64,000 nt of DNA from Catenulispora rubra. Lineage in GTDB: Bacteria > Actinomycetota > Actinomycetes > Streptomycetales > Catenulisporaceae. The notes beneath the pieces were generated by a model. That model was given only the letters and a program-made list of their open reading frames with translations, was not told where the DNA came from and ran no database searches. The DNA is taken from contig NZ_JAACYW010000001.1 in assembly GCF_015356825.1 (NCBI RefSeq), positions 1-64,000 of the forward strand. Reading direction: 5' to 3'. The translations under genes and the position numbers were made by a program. Below, piece after piece: positions 8,050-15,747 of this stretch (position 1 is its first letter; each line of letters opens with the position of its first letter).

Positions 8050-8933
8050 TGCCACTCCCTGGTCTGGCTGTGTATGAGGGCACCGAGCTGACTAGCCGGC
8101 TCGGCGAGGTCGTGCACGATGTCGAAGTGATTCCGGTCAGCGATCTCAGTCGCGACCGCCGATCCGCCGTGGCGACGCCACCTGTCGGCGAATCCGATCG
8201 ACTCCCGCTTGAAGGTCGCCGTCTCGTGTTCGCCCCAGCAAGCCAGCAATGGCGGCAGCCCTGGGGCGTCGTCAGGCCTTGCCTCGAGCATCATCGCCGG
8301 GCTGAGAATCGCGGAGGTGTCGGCGTCCAGCCCCACCGCGTCGTTGATGTAGGTGCCTACCAGCGGCTGCAGATCGTAGATCCCGGACAGCAGGATCAGG
8401 CCTGCGACCGGTACATCAGCGCCGCGATCGGCCGCACCACCGGCGTCGCGCGAGTCTGCCACGTCGCGCAGAACGGCAGCGGCCGCCAAGTGGGCGCCGG
8501 CCGAAGAGCCGGACAGCACGATCCGGTGGCGATCGATACCCAGTCCGTCGGCGTTGATCCCGATCCAGCGCACAGCCCGCACGACCTGGTCGATGATGGC
8601 CTCAAGAGAGAACGCCGGGGCCAGACCGTAGTTGACGGAGATATAGCTCGTGCCGAGTCGATGGAAGCCGGCGGCCGGGAACGAGGAATCGTCCTTGCTC
8701 AGATCCTGCCAATAGCCACCGTGGACGAACACATGCGCGGCGCTCCCGAGCCCGCTCGCGAAGAAATCGAGCGTCTCGCTCGCATGCCGTCCATAGGAAT
8801 AGGTGCGATACGGCACCTCACGACGCACTCGTTCGCTCTCAGTCCGGTAGCGGTCAGTGAGCTCGGTGAGGCTGCGCACCATCGAGCTCGGCGAGTACTC
8901 GCGCTCGCGCTCCGTCCAGGCTTCAGCTGACAT
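8040..8933 (-). CDS. N-formylkynurenine formamidase (alpha/beta hydrolase)
   Basis: A 297-residue alpha/beta hydrolase of the AFMID/esterase-lipase type. It has the oxyanion motif HGGYW, the nucleophile elbow GSSAGAH, and a C-terminal DRNHFDIVHDL with the catalytic histidine. N-terminal REYSPSSMV is typical of bacterial kynurenine formamidases of this class. It hydrolyses N-formylkynurenine to kynurenine and formate. The start at ATG 8933 fits the family N-terminus; an ATG at 8963 is also open but would reach into the divergent regulator region. It is first in the operon with TDO and the Ddn-like reductase and is divergent from the Lrp-type regulator. Confidence 0.88.
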   Translation of the reverse strand: MSAEAWTEREREYSPSSMVRSLTELTDRYRTESERVRREVPYRTYSYGRHASETLDFFASGLGSAAHVFVHGGYWQDLSKDDSSFPAAGFHRLGTSYISVNYGLAPAFSLEAIIDQVVRAVRWIGINADGLGIDRHRIVLSGSSAGAHLAAAAVLRDVADSRDAGGAADRGADVPVAGLILLSGIYDLQPLVGTYINDAVGLDADTSAILSPAMMLEARPDDAPGLPPLLACWGEHETATFKRESIGFADRWRRHGGSAVATEIADRNHFDIVHDLAEPASQLGALIHSQTREWQWP

Positions 8934-8953
8934 GCCGCTAACGCTAGTCAGGC

Positions 8954-8966
8954 GGGATGGCATCCC
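8954..8966. promoter_or_regulatory. Palindrome upstream of the formamidase operon
   Basis: GGGATGGCATCCC has two perfect 6-base arms around one base. It lies 20 bases upstream of the formamidase start in the divergent region shared with the Lrp-type regulator. It is a plausible regulator-binding site. Confidence 0.4.
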
Positions 8967-9011
8967 ACATACGCGATGTGATGAACCTGGGCGTCTTGAC
9001 TTTGCAACCAG

Positions 9012-9046
9012 TGGACCTTCGAACCGGTTCTCCTTATGATCACAAA
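9012..9046 (+). promoter_or_regulatory. Promoter of the Lrp-type regulator, probably leaderless
   Basis: TGGACC (9012-9017) and TATGAT (9035-9040) are spaced by 17 bases. The expected transcription start falls at the ATG (9047), so the mRNA would have no 5' leader, and no ribosome-binding site is visible. The perfect palindrome GAACCGGTTC (9021-9030) lies between the two boxes, a good place for autorepression. Confidence 0.5.
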
Positions 9047-9520
9047 ATGGATGCGACTGACTGGGCCATCATCGAGGAACTTCAGGCGGACGGCAGACTG
9101 TCGATCAACGAGCTGGCTCGGCGCCTGCCGCTTTCTGCCCCCTCGGTGGCCGAACGTGTTCGTCGCCTCGAGGCCGCGGGGGTGATCACCGGCTACCGCG
9201 CGATCATCGACCCTCGCGCGCTCGGTCTGGGCATCCAGGCATTGATCCGTATGGGGTGCGAAAACAAGATCAGTTGTGTCCGGCGCGAGCTGGACCCCGC
9301 CGAGTTCCCCGAGGTCACCGAACTGCACCGCGTCAGCGGCGACGACTGCTCCATCCTGGTGGCCCACACCCGTGACATAGCGCACCTCGAAGCGCTGCTC
9401 GACCGCTTGTCGCGATGGAGCCGCGCCTCCACGACTCTGATCCTTTCCAGCCCGCTCCAAAACGCACCACTGCGCCGGGCAGTCATGACAGTGGCGAGCC
9501 CACAGGACGACCACCTGTGA
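9047..9520 (+). CDS. Lrp/AsnC-family regulator, likely of tryptophan catabolism
   Basis: A 157-residue regulator with an AsnC-type N-terminal helix-turn-helix (DWAIIEELQADGRLSIN, then LARRLPLSAPSVAERVRRLEAAGVI, residues 4-50) and a C-terminal RAM/ligand domain (VTELHRVSGDDCSILVA). Start ATG 9047 is the usual Lrp start just before the helix-turn-helix; the frame is open to 8957 but that would overlap the divergent formamidase region. Divergence from formamidase/TDO matches the arrangement of KynR, an Lrp-type kynurenine-responsive activator in Pseudomonas. By analogy this protein probably senses kynurenine or tryptophan, but that is inference. Confidence 0.85.
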   Translation: MDATDWAIIEELQADGRLSINELARRLPLSAPSVAERVRRLEAAGVITGYRAIIDPRALGLGIQALIRMGCENKISCVRRELDPAEFPEVTELHRVSGDDCSILVAHTRDIAHLEALLDRLSRWSRASTTLILSSPLQNAPLRRAVMTVASPQDDHL

Positions 9521-9645
9521 TACCGATGCACAGACCGTCAACACCGTGAATGAACTCAGTAGTACAGTTTGCCGTGAGTGGCCGCTCGGGCCACCTGAGG
9601 ACACCTGTGCTGCGCCGGGACATGTCACGAGAGGACGTTGGCCAC

Positions 9646-10998
9646 ATGCCGGATGTCGCGTTCGAGGACTGGTCGGCCACCGATCTACTGGATGCGTTCC
9701 GCGACCAGCGGGCGACCCCGCTCGATGCCGCCGATGCCTATCTGGCGCGAATCGCGCGCTACGACGCCTCCCTGAACTCGTTCCTGACAGTCGAACCACG
9801 CCAGGTCACCGCAGCCGCGGCCCGATCCACCGCCCGCTACGCCGCCGGTACCGCCCGCCCGCTCGAAGGTCTGCCGATCGCCGTGAAGGACATGATCGAC
9901 ACCGCCGGCCTCCGCACCACATACGGTTCGGCGATCTTCCGCGACCATGTCCCGGCGACCGACGCAAGAGTCATCACCGCCCTACAGAACGCCGGCGCAA
10001 TCGTGTTGGGCAAGACCGCCACCCATGAGTACGCATGGGGTATCACGACAGACGGACACGCCTACAGGCCGACTCGCAATCCATGGGACACGGCCAGAAC
10101 GGCCGGCGGGTCGAGCGGAGGCTCCGCGGTCGCCGTCGCCGCACGCCTGGCGCCCGTGGCGATCGGCACGGACACCGTCGGCTCGGTACGAATCCCGGCC
10201 GCCTTCTGCGGAGTCATCGGTTTCAAGCCGACTTTCGGGGCGATCGATCGCGGTGGCGTGTTCCAGCTCGCCCCATCGCTGGATCATGTCGGTCTGATCG
10301 CACGCACCGTCGATGATGTGCGGCTGCTATGGAAGATGTGCGCCCAGGGCCCCCCGGCCCCGACCGAGCGGACAGCACCCCCCGATGTGCGCATCGGCGC
10401 CTACTTGCCTCCCGAGGGGCCCGGCCGGCTTGCCGTTTCGCGTCTACGAGAACAGCTGAACCGCATCGGTCTACGCACTCAGACGATCGCCCCGTTCGCC
10501 GAGGACGCCCTTGCCGTCGCAGCCGTCGTCGTCGGGTTCGAGGGCCTGCGCGTCCACCGGCAAAAGGGGCTGTGGCCGACTCGTCACGCCGAGTATGAAC
10601 CGGACGTCGCGACGCGGCTGTCGACCGCTCAACAGCTAAGTGACGGCGACTACGCTTCGGCCAAGCTTGCCAGGGTCGGCATTCGGGAGAAGGCCGCGGA
10701 GATTCTCGAGACTTTCGACCTGATCATCAGTCCGGTATCACTGGCGCAGCCCCTTCACCTGGACGACCGCAGTGATGCCAGCCGTACCGCGTTCCGCCGG
10801 CAGGTGATGTCGCAGACCGCGCTCGCCAACCTGATCGGGGCGCCGACGCTCACTCTTCCAGTCGGACTCGACGGAAGCGGACTGCCTCTCGGTGCGCAGC
10901 TGATGGCCGCACCCGGTCGGGACGGATTCCTGCTCGACGTCGCCGCTCGGATCGCCGAGGTCACATCCCCCAGCAGCGCCCCGCCATCCGTGCTCTAA
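9646..10998 (+). CDS. Amidase (amidase signature family)
   Basis: A 450-residue amidase-signature hydrolase. It has catalytic Lys in GLPIAVKDMIDTAG, the glycine/serine-rich GGSSGGSAVAVAA, and the nucleophile region GTDTVGSVRIPAAFCG, then GFKP. Most members read DTGGS in that last motif; here a Val replaces the first Gly next to the nucleophilic Ser, which may narrow the site. Start: ATG 9646 begins the conserved part and has AGAGG about 12 bases upstream; ATG 9622 is the alternative. It lies 125 bases after the Lrp gene on the same strand. The substrate is unknown; aryl or indole amides would fit the neighbourhood. Confidence 0.85.
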   Translation: MPDVAFEDWSATDLLDAFRDQRATPLDAADAYLARIARYDASLNSFLTVEPRQVTAAAARSTARYAAGTARPLEGLPIAVKDMIDTAGLRTTYGSAIFRDHVPATDARVITALQNAGAIVLGKTATHEYAWGITTDGHAYRPTRNPWDTARTAGGSSGGSAVAVAARLAPVAIGTDTVGSVRIPAAFCGVIGFKPTFGAIDRGGVFQLAPSLDHVGLIARTVDDVRLLWKMCAQGPPAPTERTAPPDVRIGAYLPPEGPGRLAVSRLREQLNRIGLRTQTIAPFAEDALAVAAVVVGFEGLRVHRQKGLWPTRHAEYEPDVATRLSTAQQLSDGDYASAKLARVGIREKAAEILETFDLIISPVSLAQPLHLDDRSDASRTAFRRQVMSQTALANLIGAPTLTLPVGLDGSGLPLGAQLMAAPGRDGFLLDVAARIAEVTSPSSAPPSVL

Positions 10999-11423
10999 CG
11001 CCGTCGGGGTAGTCATCTACAACGGATTGCGCTCAGGCCGACCGCTGGCGAGCATCGCGAGCATGACACGGCTCACGTCCACCCGACCTGGTCGACGGCT
11101 GCGGGCAAGCCGCCTCATCGCGCGGCGCAGCGCATATGTCTGGCGGGGGGGCGCGCTTGCCAGAACGAGGCCCCGGTGCCGTTGGGCAACCAGGCAGAGT
11201 CAGCTATCGACCCCACAGCGGAGAGCCGGCCGTGCTGTCCGGTCCGGCTCCGAGGGTCTCGCATGGTCCGGCCGTGCAGGCCTTGGATCTGCCGGCCGTC
11301 GCAGGATCCGTGGTCGATGGCACTGGTCTTGGTCAAGTACGGCATCGCAGTGTTGGAACCGAAGCAGCTCAGGTGGCGCTTCGAGGTCACCACGGCATTG
11401 CCGCGAACCGCAGCGAGCGCTCC
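10999..11423. other. Gap without a recognised gene
   Basis: These 425 bases separate the amidase from the 3' end of the convergent XRE regulator. Several short open frames cross it on both strands, but none shows a known domain, a good ribosome-binding site, or a start near conserved sequence. A decayed gene cannot be excluded. Confidence 0.4.
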
Positions 11424-12326
11424 TCATGCCTGCTTGTTGACGGCGTTGGTGCCGTAGACGCCCGGAGTCGCTGCAATATCAGTAGCGGCCCAGGCCGCGA
11501 GGATCTGGATCTTGTCGTGGTCGGGAGTGTTGGGTGGAGCGCTGTAGGCGGTGACGGTGAGCCCCGGCTGGGACGGGATCTCCATGGCATTGAAGTCGAG
11601 TGTGATCTCGCCGATCACAGGGTGCCGGAAGGACTTACGGCCGGCGTAGTGGAGACGGACGTTGTGTTTCGCCCACGCCATGCGGAACTCGTCGCTGTTC
11701 GTGACGAGCTCACCGATCAGCCCCGTCAGCTCCCTGTCACCGGGAGCGCGGCCTGCCTCAGTACGCAGTAGGGACACGGTGGTGTTCACGGACTGTTCCC
11801 AGTCCGGGTAAAGCTCGCGCCCGGCGGGATCGAGGAACTGGAAGCGCGCGAGGTTGACCGGCTGCCGAGCGCCCTTACCGAACATCGGACTGTACAGAGC
11901 ACGGCCCAGGAGGTTGGCCCCGAGGACGTCCAGGCGACCGTTGCGGATGAACGCCGGGCAGTCGCTCATGGAGTTCACCACGCGCAGCACACTGTCGGGC
12001 ACGGGGCCGCGGGGCGGTTTGGCACCGCGTGTGGGACGCTTCGCGGCGGCGCGGGCCAGATCGTGGAGGTGGGCGCGTTCCGCGTCGTCGAATCGGAGCA
12101 CCTTGGCGATCGAATCGAGAACCTCCTCGGACGCGCCGCCTAGTTGGCCGCGCTCCAGACGCGCGTAGTACTCCACACTGACGCCGGCCAGCATGGCGAC
12201 CTCCTCGCGGCGCAGACCCGCGACGCGCCGGTTGGCGCCGCCGTAGGCGGGCAGGCCTGCCTGCTGCGGGGTGATCTTGGCGCGGCGGGATGCCAGGAAG
12301 TCGCGGATATCGCTCTCGGTGCTCAC
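11424..12326 (-). CDS. XRE-family regulator with MmyB-like ligand domain
   Basis: A 300-residue protein. The N-terminal helix-turn-helix spans about residues 10-75 (RRVAGLRREEVAMLAGVS...YYARLERGQ). It is followed by a MmyB-like ligand-binding domain (VLRVVNSMSDCPAFIRNGRLDVLG, NLARFQFLDP, W..HNVR, HPVIGEITLDF). Start is placed at GTG 12326, the usual start of this family (STESDIRDFLASRRAKI). The open frame continues upstream to 12566 over promoter DNA. It is divergent from the carboxymuconolactone decarboxylase/SDR/cupin operon at 12548, a pairing common in actinobacteria, and probably represses that operon. Confidence 0.87.
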   Translation of the reverse strand: MSTESDIRDFLASRRAKITPQQAGLPAYGGANRRVAGLRREEVAMLAGVSVEYYARLERGQLGGASEEVLDSIAKVLRFDDAERAHLHDLARAAAKRPTRGAKPPRGPVPDSVLRVVNSMSDCPAFIRNGRLDVLGANLLGRALYSPMFGKGARQPVNLARFQFLDPAGRELYPDWEQSVNTTVSLLRTEAGRAPGDRELTGLIGELVTNSDEFRMAWAKHNVRLHYAGRKSFRHPVIGEITLDFNAMEIPSQPGLTVTAYSAPPNTPDHDKIQILAAWAATDIAATPGVYGTNAVNKQA

Positions 12327-12547
12327 GTTTTTCAGGTTAAGCCGGATGGCTGAGACGTGGGGGGTCCTGTCAGTACCTGTAACGACAGATCCTTCTCCAG
12401 CTCCTTGACCTGCTGTTTCCTTGATATTGGAAGTTGTTGGACGGTCCGGGAACCGATCGGTTCCCGCCTCCGGCAGCTGCCGCAGAACCTGCCTCAAGCC
12501 ACAGTCGCACATGAAGCACCATATCGGCTCAAACAAGGAGAATTTCC

Positions 12548-12871
12548 ATGCCGAAGCAGTCCGCACCCCAGGAGTTGGCCGCGATCGCGCCGAAGCTGGT
12601 GGAGGTGACGAACGAGGTCCTGTTCGGCGACGTCTGGGAGCGCCCGGGACTGTCGCCGCGTGACCGCAGCCTGGTGACCGTCAGCGTTCTCGCCGCCCTG
12701 TACCGCAGCGAGCAGCTGGGTTACCACCTCGGTGTAGCGCTGGACAACGGGCTCACCGTCGAGGAGCTGTCCGAGGCCATCACCCACCTCGCCTTCTACG
12801 CCGGCTGGCCCAACGCCATGACCGCGATCAACCAGCTCAAGAAGATCGCCGATACGCGCGACGCCATTTGA
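12548..12871 (+). CDS. Carboxymuconolactone decarboxylase-like (AhpD fold) protein
   Basis: A 107-residue AhpD-fold protein, the usual length for the single-domain family. It carries FGDVWERPGLSPRDRSLVTVSVLAAL and the conserved EAITHLAFYAGWPNAM. It has no CxxC pair, so it is not an alkylhydroperoxidase of the AhpD type. AAGGAG lies 7 bases before the ATG. It is first in an operon with an SDR and a cupin, divergent from the MmyB-like regulator. In such sets the role is usually unproven; decarboxylase and tautomerase-like activities have been suggested. Confidence 0.85.
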   Translation: MPKQSAPQELAAIAPKLVEVTNEVLFGDVWERPGLSPRDRSLVTVSVLAALYRSEQLGYHLGVALDNGLTVEELSEAITHLAFYAGWPNAMTAINQLKKIADTRDAI

Positions 12872-12903
12872 GCCGGATCCATCTCACACCGAGAGACACT
12901 CCC

Positions 12904-13746
12904 ATGAGCAAGGTCTTCTTCATCACCGGCGCCGGCCGCGGCCTGGGCGCCGACATCGCCCGCCGAGCCCTGGCTGCGGGACACCAGGTCATCGCCACCG
13001 GCCGTCGGCCCGAGCGGGTCCTGGAGGTCCTCGGCGGCGAGCAGGACAATCTGCTGGCCGCTCTGCTGGACATCACCGACCCCGAGGCGGCCGAGCGCGC
13101 CGTCCAGGACGCCGTCGACCGCTTCGGCCGGATCGACGTGCTGATCAACAACGCGGCGAACTTCTACGCGGGCTTCTTCGAGGAGCTCAGCGACGCGCAG
13201 GTCCGCTCGCAGATCGAGACGAACCTGTTCGGTCCGATGAACGTCACGCGCGCTGTCCTGCCGATCATGCGCGCGCAGCGATCGGGCCACGTCATGACCG
13301 TCTCCTCGCTGGCAGGCGTGGTAGGCGTCGACTTCTGCGTGGCCTACTCGGCCGCGAAGTTCGGTGTCGAGGGGTTCATGGAAGTCCTCCACCACGACGT
13401 CGCGCCGTTCGGCATCCACACCACCATCGTCGAGCCGGGCTTCTTCCGCACCGAGCTGCTGGTGGACGCCTCCACCAGCTACGCCGACGGCTCCATCGAC
13501 GACTACGCCGAGCGCACGGCCGCCACGAAGAAGCAGTGGGAGTCCATGAACGGCCAGCAGACCGGCGACCCGGTCAAACTCGCCGACGCACTTCTGAGAG
13601 TCACCGACCTCGACCAGCCTCCGCTGCGGTTCGTCGCCGGCGACGACTGCCTCGAAGCGGTCCAGTCCAAGGCCAAGGACCTCCTGGCCCAAGTCGAAGC
13701 CTCCCGCGAGCTCGGTTCGGGCCTCGCTTACGCCGACGCAGCCTGA
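12904..13746 (+). CDS. Short-chain dehydrogenase/reductase
   Basis: A 280-residue classical SDR. It has the NAD(P) motif TGAGRGLG at residues 8-15, RRP after beta-2 suggesting NADPH preference, NNAANF for the central strand, and the catalytic YSAAK with an upstream Ser (VSSLAG). The C-terminal extension (EYDD-like SIDDYAERT...QQTGDPVKLADALL) is typical of the oxidoreductases found with MmyB-type regulators. Start ATG 12904 begins directly before the Rossmann strand. It is the middle gene of the 12548-14197 operon. The substrate is unknown. Confidence 0.87.
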   Translation: MSKVFFITGAGRGLGADIARRALAAGHQVIATGRRPERVLEVLGGEQDNLLAALLDITDPEAAERAVQDAVDRFGRIDVLINNAANFYAGFFEELSDAQVRSQIETNLFGPMNVTRAVLPIMRAQRSGHVMTVSSLAGVVGVDFCVAYSAAKFGVEGFMEVLHHDVAPFGIHTTIVEPGFFRTELLVDASTSYADGSIDDYAERTAATKKQWESMNGQQTGDPVKLADALLRVTDLDQPPLRFVAGDDCLEAVQSKAKDLLAQVEASRELGSGLAYADAA

Positions 13747-13777
13747 CCGGCTGCCCGTTCATCTCAAGGAAAGAATC

Positions 13778-14197
13778 ATGGAACACATCACCAGCACCGC
13801 CACCATCAAGACTCCTGCCGAGCGCTTCACCGGCGACGTCTATCTGAACCTGATCGAAGCTCCCGCCGAGCCGGCCCGACTGGCTGTCGGCCTGGTCCGG
13901 TTCACGCCCTCGGCGCGCACCAACTGGCACTCCCACGCCAACGGCCAGGTCCTCTACATCACCGACGGTGTGGCTCTGGTCGGCACCCGCGATGGCGAGG
14001 TCGCCCGCGCCACCGCTGGCCAGACCGTCAAGTGCCCCGCCGGGGAAGAGCACTGGCATGGCGCCACCGACACCAACTTCATGGCCCACGTCGCCATCGT
14101 CGTCGGCGACGGCAACGGTGACGGCACGACCTGGCTGGAGCCGGTCACGGACGAGCAGTACGCTCAGGCGCTGGCCACGGTCAACGAAAAGCCTTGA
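13778..14197 (+). CDS. Cupin-domain protein
   Basis: A 139-residue single cupin. Motif 1 is TNWHSHANGQVLYITDG and motif 2 is PAGEEHWHGA, supplying His and Glu ligands for a divalent metal. This small RmlC-like type is widespread beside carboxymuconolactone decarboxylase-like proteins; in some genomes the two are fused. It sits 31 bases after the SDR with AAGGAAAG upstream. Likely a small isomerase, dioxygenase or lyase, but unassigned. Confidence 0.85.
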   Translation: MEHITSTATIKTPAERFTGDVYLNLIEAPAEPARLAVGLVRFTPSARTNWHSHANGQVLYITDGVALVGTRDGEVARATAGQTVKCPAGEEHWHGATDTNFMAHVAIVVGDGNGDGTTWLEPVTDEQYAQALATVNEKP

Positions 14198-14239
14198 GCC
14201 CGAATCTCTTCGTTCCTCCGGTGAGACGTTCCTCTCAGA

Positions 14240-14350
14240 TCGGTTGGTCGTTGATCCGGCAGTGGGGTTGAGTGACGCGCAGTGGGCGCGAACTGAGCCG
14301 CTACTGCCGGACCCGCAGGGTGGCGGCCGCCGACGGGACCATACTGCGTA
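14240..14350 (+). pseudogene. IS5-type transposase N-terminal scrap
   Basis: In one frame the DNA encodes VDPAVGLSDAQWARTEPLLP followed by D, P and a glycine/arginine-rich stretch ending in DH. This matches the first 30 or so residues of IS5/IS1182-like transposases (LTDAQWARIEPLLP, then a GRRWRDH-like segment). No start codon, catalytic DDE region or inverted repeats are present and the match ends near 14350. It is a relic of a past insertion between the cupin gene and the GH5 gene. Confidence 0.65.
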
Positions 14351-14450
14351 CCGCGACCGACCTGACTCGGGCCGGGAGACATCACAGCGCGTAGTCGTCG
14401 CGCAACGCCTTCTCCACACCCTGATGGCCGGGCAACCCTGACCCTGGCAA

Positions 14451-14476
14451 GCCGGGCACCGCTTCCAGTGCCCGGC
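14451..14476 (-). terminator. Hairpin after the GH5 gene
   Basis: GCCGGGCAC and GTGCCCGGC form a perfect 9-base-pair stem with an 8-base loop, about 50 bases past the stop of the minus-strand GH5 gene. It has no T-tract. It may also end transcription coming from the cupin operon on the other side. Confidence 0.6.
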
Positions 14477-14526
14477 CCAAGTGGTTCGCTGCGTCGGCCA
14501 CGCCGATCGGCGGACCTTGCACCTGG

Positions 14527-15543
14527 CTAGTAGCCCCAGCCCCAGCGGACCTGCGTGACTCCAGAGGCATTGTTGTTGGACAACCCGCTGCCGTTGTGCT
14601 TCTCCATCGAGTAGTTGTCACCGGTCTTGAGCCCCGCCCAGTACACGGTCCCGAACGAGTCCGAGCGGGCCGTATCGGTGACCGCAGCCAGGAACGACTG
14701 ATACTGCCCGTTGCTGTGGTTCGTCAGGTAGTTGATTCCGGTGGTCATCGGGCCGCCGAACTCGGTGATGACCGTCCTGCCCGTGTAGCCGCCGATACGG
14801 CTGTTGAGGTCGGACTGCCAGGCGGATTCGGTCGTATAGCTCGCCCAGGTGCCGTAGTAGTGCAGTGACAGCAAGGTGCCGTTGAGCGCCGAGGAGGCAC
14901 CCTCGGCAGTGACGTGGTCGTCGTAGCCGGTGCCGGCGATGATGACGCGGCTGCGCGGAACGCTGGAGAACTCGGAGAGCCAGGACGACGCGATCGAGAT
15001 CCACTGGCTGGACGAGTAGCCGTACGGCTCGTTGAGCGGCTCGAAGTACACGTTGCTGTTGCCGCCGTACGCGCTGACGACGGTGCTCCACATGCTCTGC
15101 CACGCCGACATGTTGGTGATCGTTCCGACGCTGCTGCTCTCGGTCCAGCAGGCGATGTCCACCTTCATACCGTCGGCCAGCGCCGCGTCGATCGCCCCCT
15201 TGTAGGCGCCCCACCAGGACTGGGACACGCTCGGCGGGTTGATGGGCAGGCGGACCGTGTTCGCGCCGAGGTTGGACTGGAACGCCTTGATGTAGGTGTC
15301 GGCGACCGAGTAGACCTGCGAGTAGCTGTCGGAGGCCGCGAGCCCGTCGGGGATGACCCAGCCGGAGTTGTAGTTGTCGCGGGTGTCTGCCCAGTTCACG
15401 CCTTTGAACTGGTTGGTGGCCGCCGCCGCGGGCCGGGCTTGGGCGACGGACAGGATCGAAGCGGCCAGAACGGCGAGCGCCGCGAGCACGCGGGCGATCC
15501 TGCGGTGCGCGGGCGTTTGGCGCGCGGGTGCTTGGGCAACCAT
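14527..15543 (-). CDS. Secreted GH5-family glycoside hydrolase (endoglucanase/mannanase-like)
   Basis: A 338-residue secreted enzyme. The signal peptide is about residues 1-42 (RRIAR, hydrophobic core, ARPAAAA), giving a mature start near ATNQFKGVNW. GH5 motifs are NTVRLPINP, FEPLNEPYG with the acid/base Glu, LHYYGTWASY, and VITEFGGP with the nucleophile Glu. Only a catalytic domain is present; no carbohydrate-binding module follows. Start ATG 15543 has GAGGAG 6 bases upstream. Two perfect TGGTTGCGCAACCA palindromes lie upstream and a LacI gene precedes it, so expression should be sugar-induced. It probably cuts a beta-1,4-glucan or mannan outside the cell. Confidence 0.88.
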   Translation of the reverse strand: MVAQAPARQTPAHRRIARVLAALAVLAASILSVAQARPAAAATNQFKGVNWADTRDNYNSGWVIPDGLAASDSYSQVYSVADTYIKAFQSNLGANTVRLPINPPSVSQSWWGAYKGAIDAALADGMKVDIACWTESSSVGTITNMSAWQSMWSTVVSAYGGNSNVYFEPLNEPYGYSSSQWISIASSWLSEFSSVPRSRVIIAGTGYDDHVTAEGASSALNGTLLSLHYYGTWASYTTESAWQSDLNSRIGGYTGRTVITEFGGPMTTGINYLTNHSNGQYQSFLAAVTDTARSDSFGTVYWAGLKTGDNYSMEKHNGSGLSNNNASGVTQVRWGWGY

Positions 15544-15598
15544 GTCACTCCTCGTCACGGATGTGTTTCCTGATCCCCCACGTGTGATTTCTCGGCAA

Positions 15599-15612
15599 TG
15601 GTTGCGCAACCA
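15599..15612. promoter_or_regulatory. LacI-type operator, copy 1
   Basis: TGGTTGCGCAACCA is a perfect 14-base palindrome with the central CG typical of LacI-family operators. It lies 56 bases upstream of the GH5 start. Confidence 0.75.
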
Positions 15613-15687
15613 CGGCTGATAGTGGGGCGCTGTTCGACGACTGTCAAGCCTTGCCGGCGCGGCGTCGTCGTGGCATGGTCCGAACCA

Positions 15688-15701
15688 TGGTTGCGCAACC
15701 A
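15688..15701. promoter_or_regulatory. LacI-type operator, copy 2
   Basis: A second identical TGGTTGCGCAACCA, 89 bases centre-to-centre from copy 1 (about 8.5 helical turns) and just downstream of the LacI gene's stop. Two sites at this spacing could let a dimer pair loop the GH5 promoter. Confidence 0.75.
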
Positions 15702-15747
15702 CTCGCTGGTGGAGGGAATGAGGTGATCCGCTCGACTCTGCTCTGAA

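Noticed and set aside
9553..9570. GTACAGTTT sequence near the amidase resembling the TetR half-site
   Set aside because: Only one half-site matches; the other arm is CAGT-like and does not fit the palindrome at 1715 and 6173.
11115..11457. Short open frames between the amidase and XRE genes
   Set aside because: No domain, no convincing start, and both strands are open over the same bases.
14204..14476. A complete insertion sequence between the cupin and GH5 genes
   Set aside because: Only about 35 transposase codons are recognisable and no inverted repeats or target duplication were found.
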